A stretch of DNA of 56,758 nucleotides from Seison nebaliae (taxonomy: Eukaryota; Rotifera; Pararotatoria; Seisonacea; Seisonidae): contig JALJEE010003153.1 of NCBI GenBank assembly GCA_023231475.1, positions 1 to 56,758 on the forward strand, read 5' to 3'. Below are positions 1 to 13,538 of the stretch, piece by piece; within the stretch, counting starts at the first letter, position 1; the number at the start of each line of letters is the position of its first letter. A program made the translations under genes and the position numbers. Under the pieces are notes generated by a model. The model was not told the DNA's origin. It did no database searches and saw only the letters and a program-made list of their open reading frames with translations.

Positions 1-134
1 TAAATTATTTATACAAGGGTGACGAAATCACCGAATTTATTAAAACAAGGAGACGAATTGTCCGTTTTAAAGGCGACGAATTGTCCGAATCAGAAAAAAA
101 AAGGTGACGAAATTTAAGGGTGACGAAATCACCG
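1..134. repeat. Array of five short near-palindromic motifs
   Basis: Five copies of a motif of about 16 nt lie at 18-33, 49-64, 72-87, 103-118 and 119-134. The first and last read GGTGACGAAATCACCG, with perfect 5-nt arms GGTGA/TCACC. The second and third read GG(A/C)GACGAATTGTCCG. The fourth keeps only GGTGACGAAA. Spacing is irregular (31, 23, 31 and 16 nt). The array may continue left of the window. It could be a satellite edge or protein-binding sites; function unknown. Confidence 0.6.
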
Positions 135-1232
135 TGATTCTTATTAACGTATAAAGAGTGTATAAAAAAAATTTGCACAGTATTAAAATGGTTCAATACT
201 CAATAGAAAGAAACTTATTGAGAAGTGTCTCATTTTGCCCCAACAGACGATACATGTCAATTTTTTTTCATTAGTACATCTATTTGTAAAAATAATGAAA
301 ATCAGTTATCAAATTTCTGTTTACATTATGTTTCAAGTAACCGACAAGTAACTCGTAAGAAATGTAGGTGTGTAGATAGAAATTATTAAAATTTAATTAA
401 AATTCAAAATTGTCTGATTAAGAAGATGAAATATATTTGTTGCGTAGAATGGAAAGGTTTCCCTTACTCATGCATTCATCATGTTTTCCCAATATCGAAA
501 TATAAAGTTATTGAAAATTGTTATGTTTGGACCTCTTGAAATGAATCTCCTAATTCAATCGAATAATATGTAAAACAAATGTATAAGAATCGTTTACAAT
601 CATGACATATTGCAGTTGCGAATGAGCAAGCGCTGTGTTTAATGTAAATTTCACGTGAATAAGGAATGTTTGTGTTTCGTGACTTTTGTGAATTTTCTTC
701 TCATAGAGAGGAGGAAAGAGAAAATGACGAATTGGAAGGAAGCGTTTGTAAGGTAAGGAAGGAGAAAATGAGATAGAATTAGGATTAGTAGACAGAAGGG
801 ATTAAAAGGAGTAAACTGAGTAATTAAGATGATCCCTGCTCGAAATCGTATTGTTGGAAGTAGGGATCGAAGTGTGACGTTGAAGAAATGGAAATAGAAT
901 GAATAATGTTTGAATATTTCAAAAATATTTAAATGTTTAGCGTTAAGACGCTTATGGTTGGTAATGGAAGTTAGCAATTTCACCCAGTTTCTCCTCTGTT
1001 TTATTACTTTTCTACATTGTGGAGATGATCCTATTCTATTTCTGTTTCTATTCTTCTTCAAAAATTGAAGAATCAAAAAATATTTCTCTTACAAATAAAA
1101 ATATTTCATCTTTTCCCATTTAATATCTTTTCAGATATTTATCTTATAATTCAGTCCGTATTAAGTTTATTAATTGTCATTCGACTACCTCCTGTTCGAA
1201 CTAACTAATCTTCTGGTGGTAAATAATCGAGA
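135..1232. other. Intergenic, no gene seen
   Basis: AT-rich sequence upstream of the SLC13 gene. A 141-codon open frame on the minus strand (651-1076) is low-complexity and resembles nothing I know, so I do not call it. The SLC13 promoter should lie in the last few hundred bases, but I see no diagnostic element. Confidence 0.5.
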
Positions 1233-3643
1233 ATGATGGAGAAGGATGATAATGTTTCCATAAAGAAAGTTGACTCTAAGTGGAAATTATGTTTCAAAAA
1301 GTACTCATTCTTATTAGCCATCGTGTTAGTACCGATTTTGGGAGCGATTCCGATGATGATAAATCCATCTTCTTCCATTACACGATGTGCTTTTGCTGCG
1401 GTAGTCGTTATTGGTTATTGGGTGTGTAATGTCATGCCACTCGCTATCACTTCCCTTTTACCTTGTGTCCTCTTTCCCATGTTGGGCATAGCACCAGTTG
1501 GAGAGATGACATTGAATTACATGAAAGTTTCATTATCTATTCTCATCAATCCAATGGAAATCTCTCATGTTTCTGTTGTGAAAGGATGTCAATGTTTTGT
1601 TTATTGGGGGATTGTTAGTTGCGATTGCGATCGAACGATGGAATTTACACAAGCGGATTGCGTTGGGTGTTCTGTTGAAAGCTGGAAGTAAAATTAAATG
1701 GCTTCTTGCTGGTTTCTCTTTGGTGACGGGATTCCTCAGTATGTGGTTGTCCAATGTAGCTACTACTGCTATGATGATACCGATAGCTGCTGCTGTCATG
1801 CAAGAATTGATTGATGTATGGGAAGCAAAATTGAATGGAACCGATTGTTTCTTTTTTATATTAATTCCATGTTTTCATCATTTATTCTTCATCAGCTTCA
1901 ATTCCAGGAAATTCATCCGCTTTAATTGTGGATGATGACAATGAAGCCCGACTCGTTTTCAAAGACAACGAAGATATTCCGTTGAAAGGAGAGTTAGAAT
2001 GATTTATTGATGTTGATGGAAAATTGATCTTTTTCTAAAGTAATGAAGAAGTGAGAATGATGAATGAGAAAGAAATTGCGGCGAAACAAATCGAACGATT
2101 AACTCGAGTTCAGAAAGGTTTATCTTTCATTCTTTTCTTTTCATCTCCTCTTTTCCTTTCAGCTCTTTTATTTAGTGTTCCGTTTGCATCAAGTATCGGT
2201 GGTACAGGTGCATTGACTGGAACAGCGCCAAATATTATCATGAACGGTCAAATAAATCGATATTTTCCTGATAATAATTTGAACTTTCTAAATTATATGA
2301 TGTTCAATGTTCCCAATGCATTCATTTGTCTCATTGCAATGTGGTTCTTCCTTCTCATCTTCTACTGTCGTGAAGAGTTCCTTCTTATTTCATTCTTATA
2401 TTCTCTCATTTTTATTTCGTGATCTCATGATAGATTGACTGGAATGTTCAAAAAATTGACACCAGCAGATGAACAAGCGGCAGAAGTGATAAAAAGTGTT
2501 GTAAGAAGAAAATATGAAGAATTGGGAGTCATCTCGTTTACTCTTTCATCTCATTGTCATTATATATTCATTTTTTCTATGTGTTTATTTATGAAATAGA
2601 TTTGCCGAGAAACTCGTCCTCGTTCATTTCATTGGACTTGCTTTACTCTGGATAACAAGAGAACCACAATTCGTACCTGGATGGTCATATTTCTTTACCA
2701 AAGGGTTAATTAACCTCATCAAAATTTGTTGTTTATTGACATAAACATCTGATTCATCTCATTTGTATCTGGACAGATATGTCAAGGACGCTGTACCCTC
2801 CGTATTCATCGCTGTCCTCTTATTTTTTATGCCGAGTGAACGACCGTCAATGGAAAGTCATTTTTAATATTCAACTTCTTATCCAATCATTCTTCTCTTC
2901 TCATCCAGTTTCAAGTTTAAAGAAGAAATATGTACCATTATTGGAATGGAAAAATGTCAAAGAAAAATTTCCTTGGGACGCCATTCTATTGTTGGGTGGT
3001 GGATTCGCTCTAGCCGACGGTTTCAAGGTTCAATCCATTTATATTCTCTCCTCACAATCTATCTTGTGTTCGATGATCTTTTCTAGAAATCGAAATTCAC
3101 TGATTATATTGCACAACAACTGTCTGGAATCTTATCATTACCGGGACCGGTAGTCCTAATCATCATCATTGTGGTAGTACTCATTTGTACGTCGGTGACA
3201 TCGAACACTTCCGTCGCCACCATATTTGTCCCAATTGCATGTGAATTAGTTACTCATTATTTTTTTCATCTCAATTAGTGATTCATCTCATTGATATATA
3301 GGCTCAAATCGCGAGAATTCATCCTTTCTATTTCGCTCTACCAGTGAATGCTGCATCTTCTTTCGCTTTCATTCTACCCGTATCCACTCCTCCCAATGCC
3401 ATCACATTATCATATACGGATAAGATCAATATTAATGAAATGGTGAAAATTGGCAGTTTCATTACCGTGACTACAGGAGTCATTCTGTATATTATGATGA
3501 ATACATTAGGACGGGCACTTTTCTCTTTATCCACATTTCCCGATTGGGCGGAGAAACAAAATGAGACATTGGCATCATTCGTAACAAGCACCGTCTTCTC
3601 CTCCACCACAACTTCCCTATTAAATGGCACGATCAATTTATAA
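1233..3643 (+). CDS. SLC13 (DASS) sodium/dicarboxylate-type cotransporter
   Basis: This is a multi-pass membrane carrier of the divalent anion/sodium symporter family, expected at the plasma membrane or an endomembrane and moving dicarboxylates, citrate or sulfate with sodium. The gene is split into about ten exons by introns of 40-110 nt. Exon 1 runs 1233-1526 and exon 2 starts at 1585. Family signatures in order are [25 protein letters not shown] (first substrate-binding loop), [43 protein letters not shown] (second SNT loop) and [10 protein letters not shown] near the C-terminus. The first loop reads SNV where the family usually has SNT; the second is canonical. The protein ends at 3643, convergent with IFT172. 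The start is the first ATG pair before a TM1 like those of animal SLC13 proteins. The substrate cannot be told from sequence alone. Confidence 0.9.
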
Positions 3644-3883
3644 ATTCAACTTTTGGGGCACTCATTTTCAAAAGCTTTTTCATTTCAATCCAAACAAATT
3701 TCATACACATCTGCTAAAATCTGATGAGTGATGAGATAGATGAGTAGAAGAAATAAATGAAAGAATGAAAGAAAAAACTATTTTTCTTTTCTCCTAACTA
3801 CTAACATGTTCTATCCAAATAATTTTCTTTTGTTTTCTCTACTTCCCGATCATCCGATAAAAGAACGACGGAATATATTTATG

Positions 3884-3928
<45 letters not shown>

Positions 3929-4309
3929 TACTTTAATTACTAAAATTAATCATGTAAATTTAAGTGGAACATAATTTTATATTCCAAACAAAGTCTATCG
4001 TCAATTTATTTCAATTAGTTAGTGAGAGAGAATTTATTATTTTTTTTTTTGATTATTATTTCTCTAACAAAATCGTCAATATTTGATTTGTTCACTTCAC
4101 TCATCAATCTTCATTCACGTTCTACGATTTATTGGAATTCAGTTTTTCTTCCTTTAATTCTCATTCTTTTCTTGACGTAAAACGTTTTTTTTTCTTAATA
4201 AATTAGAATATTTTCACATTCTTTCTCCGTTCGATTCTGTCCACTTGCAAATAAATCGGTAATAATCGTTCAACGGAGGATTACTCATTTTATATTTCTA
4301 AAATTGTTG
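3644..4309. other. Convergent intergenic spacer with CT microsatellite
   Basis: This spacer lies between the stop codons of SLC13 (+) and IFT172 (-). It holds a pure CT dinucleotide run at about 3887-3925 and several poly-T tracts. It should contain both 3' UTRs. No coding frame was found. Confidence 0.6.
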
Positions 4310-6266
4310 TTAATGTGATAGGAGAGAAGAGAAAAATGATTTTGAAACTTGACATATATCAATGAATGTATTCCAATCATCTCGATTTGCATAAAGTTTA
4401 TTATTAGGAAATGAAATCATCGTGTTCGAATTACGACAGGGATAACCTGTGAGAAAGGGAAGATTATGGGAAAGGAGTACGTAATAATGAACGAACCAGT
4501 TATTACACATGTTGGCAATTCGATTTCCTTATATTTAATTGTAGCATCGAAGCAATCACGATCATCAGTTCGTAATTTTTGTTCAATATTCGTTTCTTGA
4601 CTCATCAAATAAAGAAGTTCTTCTCTCAACTCATCAACCTTGTCTTTCTGAAAGTGTAAAAAGAAAGAAAAAAAAAAGAAATTATAAGAAAAAGGAAAGA
4701 AATAAATGGAAACTGGTAGATAAGATGATTTGGGCAATTCCATTTTTTTTGGAATATCTGTATTATTCAAAAGACTTATGTCAAGATCTTCGTTTCTACC
4801 AGAGTCAATCAATTCTTGAATATCGAGGAAATAATTGAAGAAGAATAATTTCTGCTCAAGCCATCCTTGTCGATGAGATGCCAATCCAGCGTTATAAAAT
4901 GCACGATCAGCCGGATATATATCGACGAAGCGAACTAAAGAAATAATTAATTTATTTCGAATACTCTCCAAATCTCTTAAATTCTCCAATGCGACAATAG
5001 CCGATGATCGATAGGCCACCGTAAATAATTTCTTGAATTGCATATGATATTGTTGATCACGATCGGAATTGGTGAATTGATCAATCTATAAATGAATGAG
5101 AAGAGAAATGACATGAATCAAACAACAATCGAACTAGTAATCGGTAAAGTTCTCGGATATCTGCCCAACGTTCATAAGAATCATTCCCATATTTAGTCAT
5201 TACCGTCACCGTATCATTATAAAACTTTTTATATAATCCATAATTCTATTAATGAAATGACTTATTGGATTATGTGGGGGAGGTTGAAGAAGGAAACTTG
5301 ACTTAAATTAGTAATTCCATATTCTTTGAATAATTTAATGGCTTGTATTGTGTCTTGAGAATCGATGAAAGTCATGGCGCATGTGGCCAATTGTTTTTGA
5401 AACTCCGTTTCACCCTGACAAGAGATTGAACATATTTTAGAATTATTAAATGAAACTTTCTCTTTAGCTTTCGTCAATGCTTCTCTCCAATTACCTTTCT
5501 CCATAAGAAGCGAGATTGCTTTATCTTTGTCCAATGCTGCCAATTTTGTCGTATCTCCGGCTTCATATAATTTAGTCTTATATTCCTGTTCTACTCGTTT
5601 TCGTAATTTGGAAGAGATGTCAAAACGATCTTGAGCGCAACATCTTGCTGCTTTCTCATATTCCCCATTGTCCAATAACAATTCAATCGCTTCATCATAT
5701 TCATCGGCATAAAGGAAATATTCGCTAGCTTTTGTATACAATTGCTGCTTTTTAAACTTTGTTGCAACAACACTCATTGTCTTTTTAGCATCTTGTTCAT
5801 TGAAATGTTTCTTCGCCAAACTAACGCCTCGTTCCCAATATGAAGTTAATACTTTCTTGTCGTTGAAGTCTTGTGAGGTCAATTGTACATAAATACTCAC
5901 TGCCTTATGAATATTACCTCGTTTCACAAAAGTTTCCGCTTGTTCCAAACGTTGTTCCATTCCGAAACCACTTCTGTCAATGTCTCGCCGATCTGCTTCC
6001 TCTCTCAGATCTTCATAATATTGTGGTAGATGTATATGACAGAACTTCAACGCTTCCTTCCACATTCCTCGACTCTTGTACAAATCAATGACTAATTGGG
6101 ATCTTTTCGCTTCCACCAACAATGTTTCGGTTAATTCATAATCCTGAGATTCGAATGCATCCTTAGCCTCCGCCATCATAATCTCTGTCAACAGAACTTC
6201 TCGTTGTGAGATTGTACTCTCAGCAATTCGTTTCGCATTCCCCCAATCCTGCTTATGGATATACCT

Positions 6267-6301
<35 letters not shown>

Positions 6302-8825
6302 ATTTTAAATAAAAATATTCTTTTCGACTAACATCATCATCGCTTCTCGAGGTTTCTTACAAATTAAATATTTTCGTTCAGCTTCTTCCAAATTTCCCTC
6401 ATCCTCAAGATAAAGTGCATGATGTAAATGAAAGTCGAGGAGAAGTTGAGGAGAATTACTTCGATCCGCTAAATTATATGCTAAATCGAAATCTCTATAA
6501 AGTGGAATGTAACAAATAGTTTTTTGGAGTATGAAATGAATAAACTCGTTTGTACGTTTCTCAATAACGAATCGAACGAAGTTCTCTAAGAAATTGTATT
6601 TCCTAAACATTCGAACCGATGCCGCTGGTCCAAGCCGTTTCGTCCACTCATATCCAACTTTTTCAGCTTCTTCAATTCCACCATAAACCTTCGCTACTCG
6701 GAAAGCATCTTCATATTGGTCAATCTTCTTATACATGTCCACTGCTTTGCTCCACATTTCTGCCGAAACATAATGCGATTCGGCATGTCTATAATTTTTA
6801 GTCTTAATCAGATTCTCCGCCAATTTCCCATGTGTCTGACTTAAGATATTCGGCTCATATTCTTTCACTAGACGGACGACTGAATCATACATATTGGCGT
6901 CATAATACATTTTGACAGCTGCTTTAACGTCTCCCAATTTTATATACAATTTCTCCGCTTCTCGATGTTTACATTGAGTGCCGAGTTGTTTCGCCAATTC
7001 CATAAACGTCTCTGAAATTTCTTTTTCACTCAAATACATTTTTGCTAATTTAAATGATTTATCCCATTCGTTCGCTCGATAATACATTTCTATACAATCT
7101 TTATAATATTCTCCTTCGATGAATGCTTTTTCTGCTTTCTAATCAAAATGAATATGAAAATTCTCGTATAAATCAACAATAGAAGAAAAGAAGATATACC
7201 TTAAACTCTCGAATCTGACCAAAATATTTCCCAATGATTTTCCAGTTTTCATTAATTTCTTTCATATCCTCCGAATTCAACGACTTCATTAAGTCCATCG
7301 ATTTCTCAAATTGTCCCGCTTTGATTCCAGCTGATATTGCATTTTTAATGTCACTAAATGATAATAATAAAGTGGATAAATAAAATTAGTTTAATTTTAC
7401 AATTCCAATATACAAACTGGGCTTCGATGAAATGATTAATTGCTGCATCCCATCGTTTCTCTTCCACCAAATATTTCGCCCATTTCTTCTGGATTTCAAG
7501 CACAACATTTGGTTCATGTTGTCTCGCTGTCTCCACCGCTACAAATCATAAGAGAAATGTTATCGTCTAATTGAGAAAGAAGAAAATTTGAAACCTTTGG
7601 AATATGCATTACCTTTAATATAATAACTAATTGCCTCGTTATACATGTGAAGAATATTAAACAAATCTGCTGCCTGTTCATCAAATTCTTTCTTCACCAA
7701 CGATCTTGCCATTGCCTCAACATATTCCCGATGATCTCGACTCACATTATCATTCCTTAGAACAACCATCGCTGCTTTCGTTGGCATTCCTGCAGTCATA
7801 TAATTTTCGATGGCATCGATAAATTGTCCTTCTTTCTCTTTTAATTCTCCTGCTTTCTGATGTTGTTTCGTCTCTTCTAACCACGAAAAATATTTCTCCA
7901 AAAGTTCAGGTAATTTAACATAGTTCTATAATCAATGAAAAAATAGTTTGTTTCTAACAAAATTTTTATATACGAACTCGTTGTTCTGCCAAGTTGATGG
8001 CATCCTTCCATTTGTCCACTAAAATATACATTTCAATCGCACCCTCGATATCATTATGTTCCAGAAAGAGATTTTCTGCTAAAGCGAAATTTTTATCCAA
8101 TATATGAACTCGAGTCTTTATTGTATAATCGTCCATCGCTTCCTTCCACGTGTCGTAATGTTTCTTATCAACAATCGATTTGGCAATGTCATTCGTAGCA
8201 CGAATAAATCGTGCTTTCGATGGTATTTTCAATGCAGCGTAACAACGTTCAGCAATCATCGTCTCATGTTTCTCCATTGCGGCAATAGCCAATTTCATCC
8301 ACAAACCATCAGAACCGTCAACCGTTTCAAGGTAATCTAATGCTTTATTCAATTTTCCGGCACTAACTGATGTGTCGAATTCGATCAATTTGTTATCTAA
8401 TTCAATTTCCGTTTTTCCTAACGATTCTTGTATGATGACTTTCGTTTTCTTTCGTTCTCGAATAATTTCATCCACTTCACCTTTGCATGGTTTCTTTTCC
8501 GGATTATCCGGCATTTTGATGTTATACCAAACACACAGATTATCACGATTCTGAGCAATTACAATATCCGAGTCGGGAAGCCAACTCACATATCGACAAT
8601 ATTCCATTAAACATCTTTTCTCATTCTTCTCCACATCAAATAAATGGAGCTGGAAAGAAGAAGAGAATAATTTTCAATAATATATATATATATATATGAA
8701 GAAAACTCTCAATTTTCTATCTCGAAACAATAAAAATTCACCAGTTTCATTCAATTCCAACCATTCGATTTTTGTCGTATGTGGAATTTGACAGATGTTC
8801 GTTTGTGCAATTATGTCAACTGAAA

Positions 8826-8863
<38 letters not shown>

Positions 8864-10507
8864 AAATATCATTCTCAATTTCAAATCAACTAACCAATAC
8901 AAATTGTTCGCAGATCCATCAAATATGCCAATTTCTTATTCTCTTCTTCATCTTCCTGTTGTCTCTCGTTGAAGCGAACACTAATCAAATGTGGATTCTT
9001 AAATTCGGTTCGGACACTCGCTGTAATTTCTTGGAGACCATATTCGATTAAACTCAATTCGCCACTTGCAAAAACCATGGCGAGAGTGGGATTATCGAAA
9101 TAGAATTTCTCATTCGCACAACTCTCCCAAGCTACTTCGCTCAACAGTTTCGTTTGGATATCGCCTAATATGAGAGTATTGGATGTATAGGCAACCACAT
9201 ATCTATCTTTTCCATAAATTTTCAGATCTTGAATGTCTAAATCATATTTGGATTTGACAGTTAAAGATTTGGATGGATTATCCCGATCTGTTACATTATA
9301 TTGAGTCGACCGAACTTTCGTTACATCAAATCTTCCTCGTAAACTCTGTTTCTTCATTGTACATTCGAAAACGATAACCGTTCCAGTTAGTCCTCCTATG
9401 CACAATTTGGTGCAATCATTCGACCATGATAAACATGAGACAACGTAGAGATCTTTAATATATTTGGTAGCATGTATCTCATACTGATTCTTTCGAGGTA
9501 ACCAATTGAATAGATACAATCTTTTGTTTGAAATAGAATCAAATGAAGAAAGATAAAATAAATTTCTTATTAATAACTTATTAAATGTTCCAAAGACACA
9601 CATTTGTCCATTCGATGCCGCGACGGCACATCGAAATTCCTTTTCATCTTCTTCAGGATTCCGTTCAATTTGTTGTAACTGTTTACCAGAATTGGTATAA
9701 ACTACAATTCTTCGATCACATCCACCCACTAGAATATGGTTCGCTGTCCATGCAATGGCATACGGTGCCACAGAATGTTTGAAGACGTTACCATTCTTCT
9801 TATCATCACTCAAATGAGGATTGTTCTCTAAATTTAATCGATATACATTTCCATCCGCTTGAGCGATCAATAAACTGGAATAATCGAGACTGAAAAAAGA
9901 AAAGTAATTAATAATTAATTAATTAATTAACTAACTTTGGTGTTATTGATAAAATCATCGAATTAGTATTGATCATTATCGAACTTTTATTCTTTCTCAA
10001 ATGACTCTTCTTCACTTTACCATCCATCAATCCATAAATTATTTCATCTTTCACTGGCCAAATGACACAGGTAACAGGAGAAGGTTGTTTAAATTTCCCC
10101 ATTATCGATCGACGTTCACTCCAATCTTTCCCGATCGAATACACATAAATAACAGAATCAGTTTGTGCTACTGCTAATTTGGAGCCGTCGGGCGAAAAAA
10201 CAATTCCAGTTATGATGAAATTGTTACGACGATTCTTTAAAGAAATTAATTTGAAGAATTGACAAATATTCTCCAACTTCTGGTTCTGCAGGTTTCGATA
10301 AGAACTTCGCTTGTGAATTCCCATCATCATCATAACAACGGATTGTGCGAGTACTGTCACAGATGGCGAATTTCTTCCCATCGTTTGACCAAGCCATCGC
10401 CATAATGTTATTGTTTCCCGGCTGAAAATATATGATAAAATGAAAATCATAAGGAAAGTTGTAAGAACTTCGCCTTTCATCAAAACATTGAGACATTTCA
10501 ACTTCAT
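4310..10507 (-). CDS. IFT172: Intraflagellar transport protein 172 (IFT-B)
   Basis: IFT172 is the largest IFT-B subunit. It bridges IFT-A and IFT-B at the ciliary tip and is needed for cilium assembly. The ATG at 10507 gives MKLKCLNVLMKGE, like the animal MQLKHLKTLL start. WD40 repeats follow (MAMAWSNDGKKFAICD, VFSPDGSKLAVAQTDS, HLISVRFNERQQ, then a second propeller with WLPDSDIVIAQNRDNLCVWY). A long TPR-like alpha-solenoid comes next (KLYIKLGDVKAAVKMYYDAN, LEDEGNLEEAERKYLI). The C-terminal domain has ADRAFYNAGLASH and CVITG..YPC, and ends near 4310 after WNTFIDICQ. At least 17 introns were placed by alignment to the family; 15 start GTT and two GTA. Two introns have (CT)n repeats right at the acceptor (6272-6298 and 8829-8860, minus sense). 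The gene appears full length, about 1,650 residues or more. Its presence says the animal builds cilia. Confidence 0.95.
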
Positions 10508-11195
10508 CTTCCACCCGATTCAACAACCAGATCAGTTCTCTAATCAATTCAACTGTTTACCCGAATATTTATTCGGTTGGAGAGGGGAATGTAGATATTA
10601 TTCTGAAGAATTTTAAATAACGTTAACGGTCATTCTGACGTTGTCATATCAACCGTGTCTATGGAAGGAAGAAGTCTATGGAAGAATTGATAAAGAAATG
10701 AATTGTCGATGAAACATTAATTATTTGAAAAGAAAGTTTACGGAAAAATAATAAAAATAATTAAATGAATAATATTTATAAGACATAAAGAATGAAATGA
10801 GAAGAAATTTGAGTAGTGGGAATGTTTATATGAAATGGAGAGAAAGATATTCGTATGAAAGAAAAAAGGAATGGGAAAATGAATAATGTTGTTTGTTGAA
10901 GAAGGAGGAATTATTAAGCAGATTTTTTGAATTAACAATAATAATAAATTATCGTTTGAAAGTAATTGTCAATTAAAAAGAATATGGGGAAGGAGATTAA
11001 TTTATTTTTTTCAACTTTTTTTTATTTATTTAAACTTTTCCGTTTGCTTTCCTTTTTCGTTCGATCGTTTTTTTTGTGTTAGTTTTTTCTGTTATCTCTC
11101 CAATCTATTCGTGCGATGGAAAGACGAATTGGACAACAATGAAGTTTCTTTCTCTTCTCTCTCATTCTTTCTCATACTCGTCTTTATTAGCACAG
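10508..11195. promoter_or_regulatory. Divergent spacer between IFT172 and ATE1
   Basis: IFT172 (-) and ATE1 (+) point away from each other across this spacer of about 0.7 kb, so it should hold both promoters and the unresolved 5' end of ATE1. It is AT-rich, with a poly-T stretch near 11005-11040. No diagnostic promoter motif was identified. Confidence 0.4.
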
Positions 11196-13181
11196 TCATC
11201 AATTACATCAATCTGGAAACGACAACGAATCATTGTGGTTATTGCAGTGACGCTATTTATGGTTCATTTTCCTCCTTTTACTAACATTCAACAAATTTGA
11301 TTTTTAGGTCAAAAAACGAAGAGTGCCGGTTTGTGGGTGGATCGTGTAAAATGTGAAGATTATCAACTTCTAATGGATCGTGGATGGCGACGTTGTGGCC
11401 ACTATTATTATAAACCAAATCTCAAATATTCCTGTTGTCGATTGTACACGATCAGGTTTGCCTTTCCATTTCTAATTTGCTCATTTCATTCTCAATCTTT
11501 CTCAGATTAGAACCATTGAAATTAAATTTAAAAAAATCACAGAAAAATGTTCTTCGTAATTTCATCTCCTACATCGAAAATGGAGAGAAGAGATCTACGT
11601 CGTCACAACCCAAACCTTTTCCTTCCATCTATGAACAACGTCTCATTCGTTATCGTGCTATGCAGGCAGCGTATGGTTATCCGAAATCGAATGATGATGA
11701 TGTTTTTACTATCTTGCCTGTACAAGATAAAAAGAATCAAAAGACAACTGACGAGAGATATCATATTAATTCTTTTGAAGAGAATGGAGATGAGGCAGAC
11801 GAAGAAGAAGAAGAAGAAGAAGAAGAAATAAGAAATAATGAATTAAATAGCGAAAAAATTATAATCAACAGAAATTATAATAACAACAACAATAATAATT
11901 TAGATTGTCCGACAGGTAAAGCGAAAAGTCGACGATGGGCAATGAAAGTGAAAAGATTGTTTGATCAAAATCTCATTGAAACTGAAAACGGTTTTCTCAT
12001 TCATATTTCCCATTTTTTTTTTTCATCGTCTCGATTCGTATTTGTTGTGTTGAGTAGATGCACAAAACTTTCGGAAACATCATAATCGACCGAAATTGTT
12101 AGAGGAACGATTATCGATAAAGAAGGAATGTAAACATCAATTCGTTTGTCGTTTAGTCTTAGCCTCTACCATCTACTCGAACAAAAGGGCAAGCGATGAA
12201 GAGTTCGAACTCTACAAATCCTATCAAGAACTCATTCACAAAGATTACAAAAACTATAAAAATGATTTTGAAAATTTCCTGGTGAATAGTTCATTAGTGG
12301 ACGAATGTGAGAATTTAATATTTACTCATCCAAAATACAATCCACTCGAATGGGAGAATTCTACATTGTTGCCATTGAATTTCCAAGTGGAATCATTCCT
12401 CAATCAGAAATTGAAGAAAGGCAAATTAGTGTATGGATCATATCATGTCCAATATCGTATTGACGATTCGTTGATTGGTGTGAGTGTGATCGATATCCTT
12501 CCTCGAACTATTTCTTCCGTCTACTTCTTCTATGATGTCAAATTCGCCTTCCTCTCTCTTGGCACTTATTCGGCACTCTGCGAATCGGCATTAGTTCGAT
12601 CTCTTCATAATATCTCACCAATAATGGAATTCCTCTATCTCGGATTCTACATTCACAACAATCCCAAAATGGCATATAAAGTTATTTATTTTTCTTCTTC
12701 ATTTAATCCATAATAATTCTTCATTTAATCCATAATGGGAATCAGGGCAAATATTCACCCTCTTACATTTTATGTCCCGTCACTTATCATTGGGTCGACT
12801 TTCCAACGGCCGAAACTTATCTTAGTCAAGATAATTATTGTCCATTAGTTTCTCTCGATGGAGCATACGGTTCCTTTCCCTCAACTCTTCATTTTTCCTT
12901 TCAAATTATTTTCATTCTTTTCTTTCATAGACGCTGAAAGAATAATTCTGTTGGAAGAAGACGAATTCGTGAAACATTTGCGTCGAGTTGTCTTAGTAAA
13001 CGATGAAAAGAAGTTTCCATTCTCCGACGACGTCTTCTACCAAAATTTTCTTACTTCACACGGCACTACTGTTATTCGATATCTCCGTCATTATATGTAC
13101 AATGTGGGTCGGGAGTTCTGCGACAGATCAATGATTCATTTGTCCTTTTTCCTCCTCGATCACAGAGCAGGCACATCTTGA
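11196..13181 (+). CDS. ATE1: Arginyl-tRNA--protein transferase ATE1
   Basis: ATE1 moves arginine from Arg-tRNA to N-terminal Asp/Glu of proteins (Arg/N-degron pathway). The N-terminal domain shows [11 protein letters not shown] (to 11261), then after an intron [20 protein letters not shown] and [11 protein letters not shown]. The CGYC and CC pairs correspond to the four cysteines that bind an iron-sulfur cluster in yeast ATE1. The C-terminal GNAT-like domain has [44 protein letters not shown] and [16 protein letters not shown]. Between the domains is a non-conserved linker with a run of glutamates and an Asn-rich stretch, coded by GAA and AAT/AAC repeats. Five internal introns all begin GTT. 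The start codon is not resolved: the reading frame is open leftward from an acceptor at 11195 but lacks an ATG, so a short first exon is probably missing here. Confidence 0.88.
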
Positions 13182-13538
13182 AAGAAAGACAGTAACGAAT
13201 CACTTCTTCATTATCATACTCCACACCACAACAATTTAGAGACTTTTCTATGTTCATACTATTATTTCTTATTTCTCTCTGATGAATTCAGTATTTACAG
13301 TGATATTATTTTACATCAGTAACATTCTTTTCTCTCAAAGAAAAAATTTTGGGATTAAAATTTTTTAAAAAAAATTTCTCCGAATATTCTTCTAATAAAT
13401 TCTTTAAATATTCTTCTAATAAATTCTTTAAATATTTCTTTATTACGCGAACGACCATTAAATTAAGTGTTTGAAACGAGAATAGTTCATAGTGATGTCA
13501 TTTGGATTAATTTCCGTTTGTTGAAATTGACGACTCTT
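13182..13538. other. Convergent spacer with 24-nt tandem duplication
   Basis: The spacer lies between the ATE1 and calmodulin-like stop codons. Two back-to-back copies of an AT-rich unit of about 24 nt (TTCTTCTAATAAATTCTTTA core) sit at about 13385-13432. No coding sequence was found. Confidence 0.5.

Noticed and set aside
651-1076. Minus-strand open frame of 141 codons
   Set aside because: Phe/Leu/Asn-rich, typical of AT-rich non-coding DNA; no domain, no flanking splice logic.
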